Shown one piece after another: positions 10,752 to 19,333 of a stretch of DNA of 64,000 bases. The stretch is from Pinus tabuliformis. Its lineage: Eukaryota > Streptophyta > Pinopsida > Pinales > Pinaceae. Position 1 is the first letter of the stretch, and the number at the start of each line of letters is the position of its first letter. The notes beneath the pieces were generated by a model. That model was not told the DNA's origin. It saw nothing but the letters and a program-made list of their open reading frames with translations, and ran no database searches. The stretch lies in assembly GCA_031772625.1 (NCBI GenBank), contig CM062818.1, forward strand, positions 1,683,546,167 to 1,683,610,166. Direction: 5' to 3'. A program made the translations under genes and the position numbers.

Positions 10752-11017
10752 GTGGTGAAATAGAGGTAGGCCCTAGTGTTGATGTAGATTCCACAAGTGC
10801 ATTGAGTGAAGATGAAGCCCATGGAGGAGAAGGTATATATGATTCAATCTGTGTTTATTTAAATTAGATACATTTTATATTATTTGTGAACTATTCATTG
10901 ATTGAGTGCAGTGTATTGCAGATAAGGAAAGGTGGAGGATTGATGAAACTATTGAAATATCTCTGTGTGGGAGAGACATGGGGCAATTTAGAAAACTGCT
11001 AAGGCATCAGACAAAGG
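10752..11017 (+). pseudogene. Best-preserved two-exon cassette of the array
   Basis: Candidate exon 1 is 10752-10832 (81 nt): preceded by AG, followed by GTATAT, open as GEIEVGPSVDVDSTSALSED and onward. Candidate exon 2 is 10922-11017 (96 nt): preceded by TTGCAG, followed by GTAAGT, open as KERWRIDETIEISLCGRDMG and onward. Exon 1 starts with two bases of a codon and ends with one. Exon 2 also starts with two and ends with one, so joining 1-2, 2-1 or 2-2 all keep the frame. Exon 1 is acidic and exon 2 basic/amphipathic. I do not recognise the family. There is no start codon, promoter or complete transcript here, so it is either a gene fragment or a very old relic. Confidence 0.45.
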
Positions 11018-11241
11018 GTAAGTTCTCTTTTGGTTTTACTATGAGTTTTTCTTTGTTTCAAATATGATGATTATCCTCTGTCCTTCCTCTTATTTAGGGT
11101 GTACAATTTCTGGTCTTCATAGGATTTCTCATAATATCTTAGAGTGTCTATTTTATATCTCAAAAGACTTTTGTTGTTTCTCATATGATCTTGGGATCTA
11201 AATTTAATAATTTTTTCTTTTAATTTTGTTTGGTTGGGTAG

Positions 11242-11600
11242 GTGGTGAAATAGAGGCAGGTCCTAGTGTTGATGTAGATTCCACAAGTGCATTGAGTAAA
11301 GATGATTTCTTTTATTTTTGTTTAGTTGGGTAGGTGGTGAAATAGAGGCAGGTCCTAGTGTTAATGTAGATTCCATAAGTGCATTGAGTGAAGATGAAGG
11401 CCAAGGAGGAGCAGGTATATATGATTTCATCTGTGTTTATTTAAATTAGATGCATTTTGTATTGTTTTTGAACTATTCATTGATTATGCAAAATGAATTG
11501 CAGATAAGGAAAGGTAGAGGAGCATTGATGAAACTATTGAAATATCTTTGTGTGGGAGAGACATGGGGCAATTTAGAAAAGCGCAAAGGCATGAGACAAA
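11242..11600 (+). pseudogene. Further cassette copies: truncated exon 1, exon 1, exon 2 with stop
   Basis: A partial exon 1 copy begins at 11242 and runs into intron-like DNA without a donor. A full 81-nt copy at 11334-11414 is open and ends at GTATAT. The following exon 2 copy (11504-11600) keeps the acceptor and a GTAAGT donor but carries TAG where the cassette above has TGG, and it lacks one G before the donor, which breaks the phase rule. Confidence 0.45.
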
Positions 11601-11890
11601 GGTAAGTTCTCTTTTGGTTTTACTATGATTTTTTCTTTGTTTCAAATATGATGATTGTCCTTTGTCCTCCTTATTTATTGTATACAAATTTTGATCTTCA
11701 TAATATGAAGTTTTGCTTAAAATTATTAACAAGTTTAAGATATATCACAGTATATTCAATATTTGTTTAATATTTTTAATGCAGTTTTTATTGCCATTTT
11801 AATATTTCTAATAAGATCTTCTGGTCTCTATTTATTTTTTTCTAGTTTGGTTATTTTCCTGATTTAGTGAGTGGGGAAGTTATGGTAGGT

Positions 11891-12182
11891 CATGTTACAA
11901 CAAAATCTTGCACTTATAATGATAAAGTCCAAAAGCTCAAGTGTGGGTTCCTGTGTACTAGGGATGGGGCAACTGTTGCTTCACCAACACTCTTCTCACT
12001 TTTGGATATCCATTATACTAGTGTCAAAATTTTCCCATAGACTAGCCCTAGGAAAACTTATTTCTGTCTTTGATTCAAAGATGATTCGTCTTCAGTTTCA
12101 CATAAACTGTCTGAGAGATGTGGAGGTAATAAATATCTAGTGCCAACAAACCACCCTTTCAAGTTTGCAATCAGGGATGATC
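11891..12182. other. Spacer between array 1 and the minus-strand pseudogene
   Basis: No feature recognised. A short plus-strand open frame at 11892-12140 has no domain and no repeat partner, so I do not call it a gene. Confidence 0.3.
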
Positions 12183-13800
12183 TCAAACAATATATTGTCT
12201 GCAATATTTACAACAAATGTTCTTTGGTGATAATCCAGATTCCAAACCTGTGGTTAAAAATCCAAACAAGTGGACTTGAGTAACAACAGAACTTGAATCC
12301 TTCTTTGCAGGGCTCTCCACTGTCACACTTTTTCCTGCATCCTTCACTTGATATTTGCAGACAGAGAAAATATATTTTCCAGCAAATTTCAAACTCTCAT
12401 CGTGCTGATCTTTATTGGCTGATTTTACTTCATCTGAAACATCTTTTTGTTCTTTTACAAGTATATGATTGGGTTATCGGAAAATGATCCATACCATGTC
12501 TTGCTAGAGTTATACTCCTGAAAATGCATTGCCCTTAAATTTGCATTACCTTCATCTGTGGTGCCTATATCATCTTTAAGAGGCTTAATAGGATTACCAT
12601 CAACGTCCTCAAGAGCATAATCACCAGGACCACTGCCATCGTTTTCCTTTAGGCTAGGGCAGTCAAAACCTTTCTTCTCATGCTCCCACCGTGTATCATT
12701 TTCACAGCTATCATTATCTTCTTTAACAGTTGTGTAAGTCAGCTCTGATGTGATATCCTCAAAAGTGGCTTTATCTTCAAATTTTTGCAAATTCATACAA
12801 TCATATGCTTCTTGGCAATTTTCATCTTTCTCATAATACTTAGGATCATCATCAAACATTGGTGGCCTGTCAAAGCACAAAACATACTGTCTTGGGTTTA
12901 TCTGTAAAAAATAGTCATATCCCTCAAAATATTTACTCAGATCCAACTTTAGATCTCTTCCCATGGTGGCCTCATTTACCTGGTTGTCAATGCTTCCTTC
13001 TTCAAATTCTGAGCGCCAATCCCTACTTTTGACAGTAGTGATATCATCACAACTTGTAGGGCTGGAAATGGCACAAGATTTATCTTCAATACCCTGCTCA
13101 TCACTTGCTGTAAATGCTCTATTTCACTAAGATGCAAAATGAAAGATCTATGGCCAATTTGTATCAAATCAAACAATGAATTCAATCTGCCCACATCATG
13201 GCTGTTCTTAGGGTCAGCAGTGCTGTTTATAGTGGGGCAGCCAATAGAAAAACTAATCAAAATGATTCCCATCTTCCCCAGGAGTAGCGATATATCCTGT
13301 GTGGCTATCAGTGCTAGTCTCCTCAAATTTTGAGCACACATCATTCCTCGGAGCAGCCTCTTACTCTCAGCTTTCCTGGATAGATAACTCATCACCAAGC
13401 AATTCAAAGTGTGCAAATGTAACCCTGTTATGAGTTCCAACTCTTCCCAACAGATCTGATCCATAATTTCCCTTTGGTCAATTTCCATAATAGAAGCATG
13501 AGACTGCTTTTCTTGATTTGAGGCATCATCTTCAACAGATACTTTGTTATTACTATCTCCTCCAATTTTTTCACAAAACCTCAAAACTCTGCGGTCAGTA
13601 ATGCTGTCTTTTTTGAGTTTCTAGCTGCAAAGTGCAGATCTGACCCATAATTTCCCTTTGATTTGTTGAAGAAAGTATAACTAGGTTCGGTCTGCATAAT
13701 GATTTGATCTTTGAAAATGATGTAATAAAAGAAAATAAATTTATTTTGTATGCCTTGCTCATGGGTTTCAAGAGCAAGAAGTGTCATAGGTCAAAGACTT
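12183..13800 (-). pseudogene. Unknown minus-strand gene relic, downstream block
   Basis: Several minus-strand frames together look coding (rich in Asp/Glu/Asn/Lys), but they are broken by stops and shifts. The best is 12455-12964. Upstream, 12976-13584 is open for 202 codons, but residues such as CAISSPTSCDDITTV and SRDWRSEFEEGSIDNQ appear in a second frame of the same DNA. Those match CAIYRPTGCDHVTTV near 15400, so the genuine frame switches and the long ORF is partly accidental. A further 13480-13640 block repeats the exon at 15240-15420. The trailing part (12183-12392) is open but short. Family not recognised. Confidence 0.5.
12455..12964 (-). CDS. Hypothetical acidic protein fragment, 169 codons
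   Basis: Open from an ATG at 12964 (MGRDLKLDLSKYFEGYDYF) to TAG at 12455. The N-terminal third is mixed hydrophobic/charged with Tyr, Phe and Pro, as in a folded domain. The rest is acidic and low in hydrophobics, probably disordered (DDDPKYYEKDENCQEAYD, later DGSGPGDYALEDVDG). No signal peptide, membrane segment or known motif is visible. The ATG is probably internal, because related coding text continues upstream in other frames. The codon pattern is more gene-like than the transposon remnants around it. It is most likely an exon of a dead or fragmentary host gene. Confidence 0.4.
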   Translation of the reverse strand: MGRDLKLDLSKYFEGYDYFLQINPRQYVLCFDRPPMFDDDPKYYEKDENCQEAYDCMNLQKFEDKATFEDITSELTYTTVKEDNDSCENDTRWEHEKKGFDCPSLKENDGSGPGDYALEDVDGNPIKPLKDDIGTTDEGNANLRAMHFQEYNSSKTWYGSFSDNPIIYL

Positions 13801-14927
13801 CTTCTGAATGTCTTTAGGATTTATTAATAATGTACAAGAGTCAAGTCATGTATGAAGCGACTCTTCTTGAACCTATATTTAATGTATACTAGTCTACAAA
13901 ATGTGTAGAAGCCCTCCAAAGACCAAGCACAATCCTCCAACTATGAACACAAAGAAGTCTGCAAGCAAAACGAGAAGGAGATCATCATGTCAGCCTCAAA
14001 ATTAATTAAATAGCAAAAATGGCAGTCATGTCGGCTTAGAGAAATAGACACAACGGTTCATAAAGTCAAGTCGGCTTATTTTGGGAGGACAAACCATTAT
14101 AAATATGTGACTAGGGTATCCGCAAAAGAAAAGAACAAAACTCGGGTTTGTCTGAAATTTCGGATGGGTGCAGGCAGCTCAGAGTCTCGGACAAGGTCAT
14201 AGTGCTATTCCTCAATGGGTATAACAGTCCACGCAAATTCAATCTCAGTGCTCTGTCTTGGCGATAAGTTGTCTCCTTCTCGAGGGTAATAATCTCAGTT
14301 TACTGAAGTCATGACAGAATGCAGTTGTAATATATTTCAGTGATCCCATCATTCTCTGCACAATTGTGATGACTTCGCAGATCCTACAGGAGCATGGAGA
14401 ATATCACGATCAGCCTCGACACAATTGGGATGACCTCACAGATCCTACAGGAGCATCGAGAATATTATGATCAGTATTGGCATGCTCTCTAGACAGTTAC
14501 ATTCTTCGTATGGTAGGATAAGAAGAAACTCGGAGACCCCATAGTGAAGCATTGTCAACATATCAAACACAGTCATGATTTTGGTAAAATAGTAATCATG
14601 GTATCGGTCATAATGAAGACAAGATTATGATTTCGGTGCAACTCTCACACAGTATAGAAACCTTGTTGACATGGTGAAGATCTCAAGTGAGAGTGCAACA
14701 ATAACCTAAGTAAAGAAGCAGCTATGGTGCAACAACAATGATCTCTTTGTCATGGTAAAGTCCTCAATGAAGGTTCAACAATGGTGTTACATTAGTCATG
14801 ATGATCTTGATGGAGCAGCAAGGATGATCTCAGTAAGGGTGCAACAGTAGTGCAATTGTGATGACATCAGTGTAGCAGCAGTGATGATGATGATCTCAAC
14901 AATGACAAAGAAGAGGATTGGTGTCTT
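13801..14927. other. Non-coding stretch with short degenerate repeats
   Basis: From about 14640 to 14900 the word ATGATCTCA followed by a GTGCAACA word recurs several times at irregular spacing of about 35-60 bp. No open frame or RNA gene is recognised. Confidence 0.4.
14359..14480. repeat. 61-bp tandem duplication
   Basis: Two adjacent copies (14359-14419 and 14420-14480) share CACAATTG, GATCCTACAGGAGCAT and GAGAATAT blocks, with about 10 differences. Confidence 0.85.
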
Positions 14928-15235
14928 GGTCTTGGAGCGACCTAATAGGTCATGGGTCATGGTCTTGGCATTTGTCAATTGGAATCTCTATAAGAAGACT
15001 TTTGTGCGGGTTTTCCTCTACAAGACGAAGATGTTTTGGCCCTAGTAGAAAGCCAAATATCTTGTGTTCTCATCTCTTTGTTTTTGATAGCAGTTTGATG
15101 AAGTAATCACACACACTAATAATAATAAGAAGATCAAGCTAAGAAAATTTGCAAAAGAACTTCCCAAATTGTTATCATGCTAAGAAGAATCAATTTCATT
15201 CTGATTGCCCTAGATTCTTCAACATGGTTATCTTC
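14928..15235 (+). repeat. Inverted repeat arm, left
   Basis: The reverse complement aligns with 17400-17712 over about 300 bp. Shared words include TTGAAGAATCTAGGGCA, ACTTCATCAAAC, GAACACAAGAT and CAATTGACAAATGCCA. The arms are clearly related but diverged, with small gaps. Confidence 0.8.
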
Positions 15236-15239
15236 CATG

Positions 15240-16003
15240 ATAGAAGCATCATACTTTTTTTTTCTTGATCTGAGGAGTCATCTTCAACAGATACTTTGTT
15301 ATTTCTACCTCCTTAAAATTCTTCACGAAACTTCAAAAATATAGGGTCAACTACGCTGTCTTTTTTAGTTTCTAGGTGCGAATTCCAACTTGTGACAGTG
15401 GTAACATGATCACAACCAGTAGGCCTATAAATGGCACATTCCACATCCATGTGCCTATCCACGTGCTCAAATGGCTTTGCCTCACTTGAATTTTCTGCAT
15501 TAACAACATTGTTGGCCTCGTCAAATTCTAGACCCGCAACATCACCCAAAATAGCAGCAATATCTTCATGATATGGTGTATCATCCTCTTGAAGGATATC
15601 CGGAATACTTCCTTCCACCACCACGTCATCTTCATCATCATCAATGTCATCATTTCCTTCCAACAAATCAAGAAGGCCTTCATGCTACAGGGCTGCTAAC
15701 AAGTGCTGAAAGGTGTCTTCATATCTCTGCCATCTTGGGCCACAATGCTTGAGAAAAACTTCAATCAAAGCTTCGAGGAAAGGTATTGCCTTTAAACTGC
15801 AAGAGTGCTTGAGCTAACCTCTTTGAAATTGTCCCAAAAAGTAAATGAATAAGATTCCCATGACTTGGAATTTTGAGATATATCTCATAAATGCCAATAC
15901 ATGGGGGACAACAACCCAAGGAGCACCCACCAAATGTTGGAAGCTTCTTTTTCAAATTTGGATGAGGCTTGTTTGAATGTCGCGAGATGCTCTCAACATC
16001 CAA
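15240..16003 (-). pseudogene. Unknown minus-strand gene relic, upstream block
   Basis: Two broken frames join here. The upstream one (15761-16003) reads IYLKIPSHGNLIHLLFGTIS and on into LAQALLQFKGN. A one-base gain near 15780 then shifts the frame, after which EVFLKHCGPRWQRYEDTFQH continues to a TAG near 15684. The next block (15313-15666) is very acidic (DDIDDDEDDVVVEG) and ends near a TAA at 15313. The block at 15240-15420 repeats 13490-13640, with LETKKDSVVDP here matching KKDSITDRR there. The helical upstream part followed by an acidic linker suggests a large multi-exon host protein, but I cannot name it. Confidence 0.45.
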
Positions 16004-16029
16004 TGTTGGGTATCGCTACCACAAAATCT

Positions 16030-16160
16030 AGCAAGGCCCTAGGAAGGGAACCTATGGGACAACTACTAGACCAAGTGACAACAATGGGACAAAGACCCAC
16101 TGTCACCTTAGTCAATGTCCCCTATTCTGTCTGGACTTTCGTTGATGGGAGGAGTCTTGG
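16030..16160 (+). repeat. Short repeat P, copy 1
   Basis: Matches 17230-17362, for example GTCCTAGGA / GCCCTAGGAAGGGAA, CCCACTGTCACCT and ACTTTCGTTGATGG / ACTTTCATCGATGG. A plus-strand frame is open over copy 1 but broken in copy 2, so coding is not supported. Confidence 0.7.
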
Positions 16161-16552
16161 CAGGAAGGAAATGAATAGTACTATTTTATTGTGATTATTA
16201 TCTTTCATTTTTCTACAATTGTTGGATTAGGGTTTCTCATGAGCCATATAAAAAATTGCAACATCTTTTATGAACTCTGTTTTATTCATATGCAAAATTT
16301 GTCATCGAGTATCTATCAAGGAAATTAGATTGCATTCCTTGACCTTAAGTCTCATGCTTTGGAAAGTCGCCTAGGTTATATTAACAAGTGATCTTTCTTT
16401 CCCTCTCCATTCAAGGTCTTCATCTATTCACACACTCCTTGTATAATTCCATTTGTTCGGAAATTTATTAATGAATGAGCCAATGCATTGCTCCTTTAAC
16501 TTTCCATCCCTTACATATTTTTTTAAATCATTAAATTCATTGTAGCTCGTGT

Positions 16553-17180
16553 TTGGGAATCTGTGTGAGCATTCTCCAATGCCTTATCTTGAGCCATCAG
16601 TTCTTTGACCTCGCTATCTATTTCCACTTGGAGCAATACTTTATTGAAGGTTATTTGAGATGTAAAATTTACAAGTTCCTTAGAGAGCTATTTGGCTTAG
16701 GATCCTTTAGTTATCTCACCTCTAAGTCTTGTCAGGGAAGCCTCCTTTGTGGGGATATCATTTTCCCACAAAACAACAATGAAATTCACTATTGAGGTGA
16801 TAGTGGTGGCAGATCTCGTTATTGTCGGGGATTTAGGATGGCCTAGCACTAGGGTGCTAGATTGTGGTAGAAATAACTATGGTAAACCCTAGATTCATTA
16901 GGGCATAAGGTCAAGTCAACACGATACAACGATATAGTCTATAGGAGCTTGACATGTCACTTGTTGGAATTAAACTTGGGAAGGGAGGATAACATTCCTC
17001 CTCTCAACTGTTCAAGATAATCCCAATTGATTGAAGTCATGTTCTTGCTATTGACATTTTTTTTGGAGCTCAAATACCACCTTTAGCCACTTTTATGGCA
17101 CAATATTATGCCCTTTAGGATTTAAAGATGTTGTCAACATCTTCCCTTATACCAAAATTCTTTGTATATTTCAAATATTT
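16553..17180. repeat. Dispersed repeat X, copy 2 (empty sites)
   Basis: Homologous to the DNA on both sides of TR-GAG A and of the TRIM. At about 16610-16630 it runs straight through the position where copy 1 carries TR-GAG A, with exactly one copy of the 5-bp target. It also lacks the TRIM. It is followed at about 17185 by a short type-1 array-like word (GTGGGCTTAGGGCTGATGT). Confidence 0.8.
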
Positions 17181-17221
17181 TACCCATAGTGTGGGCTTAG
17201 GGCTGATGTCGAGTCTGTTAC

Positions 17222-17365
17222 CACTCAAACTAGCGGGAGTCCTAGGAGGGAATCCTAAAGGGGCAATTGCTAGGTGAAGGGAAATAATGGATCAATAGCC
17301 CACTGTCACCTCAACTAAAGCTCATTACTCTTTACGAACTTTCATCGATGGCAGGAAACCCAGTA
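17222..17365 (+). repeat. Short repeat P, copy 2
   Basis: Diverged copy of 16030-16160 in the same orientation, on the far side of repeat X copy 2. Confidence 0.65.
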
Positions 17366-17399
17366 TGATAAGGATCACAAAGATGAATAGATAAAAGAC

Positions 17400-17712
17400 A
17401 GTGTTGAAGAATCTAGGGCATCTAGGTTATGATGAGATTCTTTTGACAATGATAACTATTTGTGAGGTACTTTTTACTTTTTCTTATTAGCACAATCTTC
17501 TCTTATTATTATTAGAGTGTGTTCTCTTACTTCATCAAACAGTTACCAAAACAAAAGAGACAAGAACACAAGATGTTGGCTCTCAGCCAGGGCAAAACCT
17601 CTCTCTCCTAGAGAGGAAAACCCTTCTGTAAATTTCTCTTATTGAAGCTTCAATTGACAAATGCCAAACCCTAGACCCTTGACAAGTAGATCCTCCAAGC
17701 ACAAGACATAGT
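17400..17712 (-). repeat. Inverted repeat arm, right
   Basis: Reverse complement partner of 14928-15235. The arms are about 2.2 kb apart and enclose the minus-strand relic, repeat P and repeat X. Outside the arms the match stops near 14928 and 17712. Confidence 0.8.
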
Positions 17713-18183
17713 TTCTTTTTGAACCTTTTCTTTTGATGCCTTCTTCTGCACTGCGCCCTGACCTCTTTCTTTGCTCTTCTTACGACAATTGATAGCACTT
17801 ACCTTCGTTCTTCTTTTGACAATTGATAGCACTTACCTTTGTTCTTCTTTTGGCAACTGATAACACTTACCACATAAACCCTAGGTCTCCTTAGAGACGT
17901 CTTCTTTGGTGTCTTCCTTTCCTTCTCTACCTCACTAGGCAGTCTTCCTTCACTTTGATACTTGAGCTAGAGAATGAGGTTCTTTTGAGGTATATTCCTG
18001 AGTTAGAGGTTGATCCTCTAATTCTATTGCAGATCTGATTTCTTCGCACATGTGGCTGATCTAGGGCTTGAAATTGATTCTTTTACTTTCTCCCTTCCTT
18101 CGCTTTAGCCCACTCGAGCTACTTCTTATGACTGTAATTGCAGATCTGATATGGTAGTAGGATGAGCCCTTTCACCTTCGCAT
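17713..18183. other. Stretch without a supported gene
   Basis: Holds a short local duplication of TTGATAGCACTTACCTTYGTTCTTCTTTTG (about 17790-17855). No gene is recognised. Confidence 0.4.
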
Positions 18184-19123
18184 TGTTGATTTGGGGTAGC
18201 ATCGGATGTGCTCTAGCCATGAAAATTGGTGGAGAGGCTAAAGCACATGAGATCTTCAAGACCCAGTAATGGTTTGGGGAAATTCCACCCGGTTAGAGAG
18301 ATATTAAAATATTCAATATTTTTAATGGAGTTCGTAAGTCCAAACTTAGGAAAATTAAAATATTAATGGTATTAATATAAAATTGGGTGAGAATGTTCTA
18401 AAAGACATGGATCAAGCCAAATCTAATCTAATCTAATCTTACCCATTGATTAGAGATTTAATCTTGGCCGTTGAAGACTCAACAGAAAAAGTATAAGAGG
18501 AGGCTTGAGGGTCAATTGGAGATACACCAAGTTGATCAGTTAGTTCGATTTTCTGGAGCGGGATTTGTTGAGAGAAATCGAACTAGTGATCATAGTTGCA
18601 GTGAGGGGCAGTGAGTACATAGTAGAGAGGCAAAGATAGTGCCGGAAGACCAGCGCAGAGGCAGAGAAGGCTACATAGAACCCGTAGGAGCCACGCAGAG
18701 GGCCAGAAGGACTGCGCAGAGGGCCAGAAGGACTGCGCAGAGGGCCAAAAGGTGAGTGACGCAGAGGGCTAGAGAGCTAACGCAGAGCAACAGAAGGCTG
18801 ACATAGAAGGTTCTAGGCTGACGCAGAGGTTTGCAGGATGATGCAGAGGCCAGTAGGGCTGACGCAAAGCCTCAGAGAGGCATTGGAGAGATTTTCGTGG
18901 ATCGGACTTGCCGAATATCTATTTCTGAAGAGAGATATTACTTCCTGATTGATTTCTCTGTCGGGTGAGCCAGGTTGGCACCCAATTGTACTCAATAAAG
19001 CTGCTTAATAATAAGACCCTCAGAACTGTTGCACCGATTTTCCCAAGTTGGGTTTTTCTGGGGAAGATTGTCCAAAAATAACGGTGTCCCTTGTGAGTTT
19101 GTCTATTTCTTTAAGTTGATGAT
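18184..19123 (+). repeat. LTR of a third TR-GAG copy (C), 3' end missing
   Basis: Begins TGTTGATTTGGGGTAGCATC, like the LTRs of copies A and B, and follows them through the TATAAG box (about 18492), the hairpin region and the GACGCAG minisatellite. Here that minisatellite includes a clean direct repeat of GGCCAGAAGGACTGCGCAGA at about 18708-18750. It is cut at GTTGATGAT by the copia element. The LTR terminus, PBS and gag of this copy are not present on the other side, so it is a truncated or solo LTR. Confidence 0.85.
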
Positions 19124-19333
19124 AAAAGAATGTTGAATGAATTGATTTCGAATGAGCAAAACAGCTCAATCATAATACAGAGATATTTACAATAATAGAA
19201 ACATCAGGTTTCTATGTAGAATATAGAAACACTCAGTTTCATCTAAGAAACTGCTAAAAGAATACAAATAGCAACAGCTAAATACAATGAGCATTAAATA
19301 CTAAATAGAATACTAAATAGGAATATTCTAATA
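19124..19333 (-). repeat. 3' LTR of the copia element
   Basis: On the minus strand it runs from TATTAGAATATT to CATTCTTTT. A TG start expected for the family appears as TA. The right edge is set by the purine tract, the left edge by where similarity with the other LTR ends. Confidence 0.75.

Larger units (their letters stand above)
7020..11890 (+). repeat. Exon-like unit array 1
   Basis: A chain of diverged units. Three unit types recur. Type 1 begins GTGGGTGG(A/T)GAAAT and ends before a GGTATGT/GGTATAT donor-like word; it is seen near 7020, 7815, 8755, 10190, 10752, 11242 and 11334. Type 2 begins after TGCAG/TGTAG with (G)TAAAGGAAGGTGGAGGAGC-like sequence and ends at GGTGAGTTCTC or GGTAAGTTCTC; it is seen near 7180, 8010, 8380, 8915, 9260, 9600, 10390, 10922 and 11504. 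Type 3 contains CTTGGTTGGCCATGGA and is seen near 7565 and 9960. Spacers are T-rich, like plant introns. The array could be a decayed gene with duplicated mini-exons or a satellite-like repeat derived from one. Identity unknown. Confidence 0.7.

Noticed and set aside
12976..13584. A clean 202-codon gene on the minus strand
   Set aside because: The repeated coding text in this span lies partly in another frame, so the long ORF is at least partly accidental. Kept only as part of a relic.
15901..16194. 97-codon plus-strand ORF
   Set aside because: It overlaps the minus-strand relic, and its repeat partner at 17222-17365 is not open.
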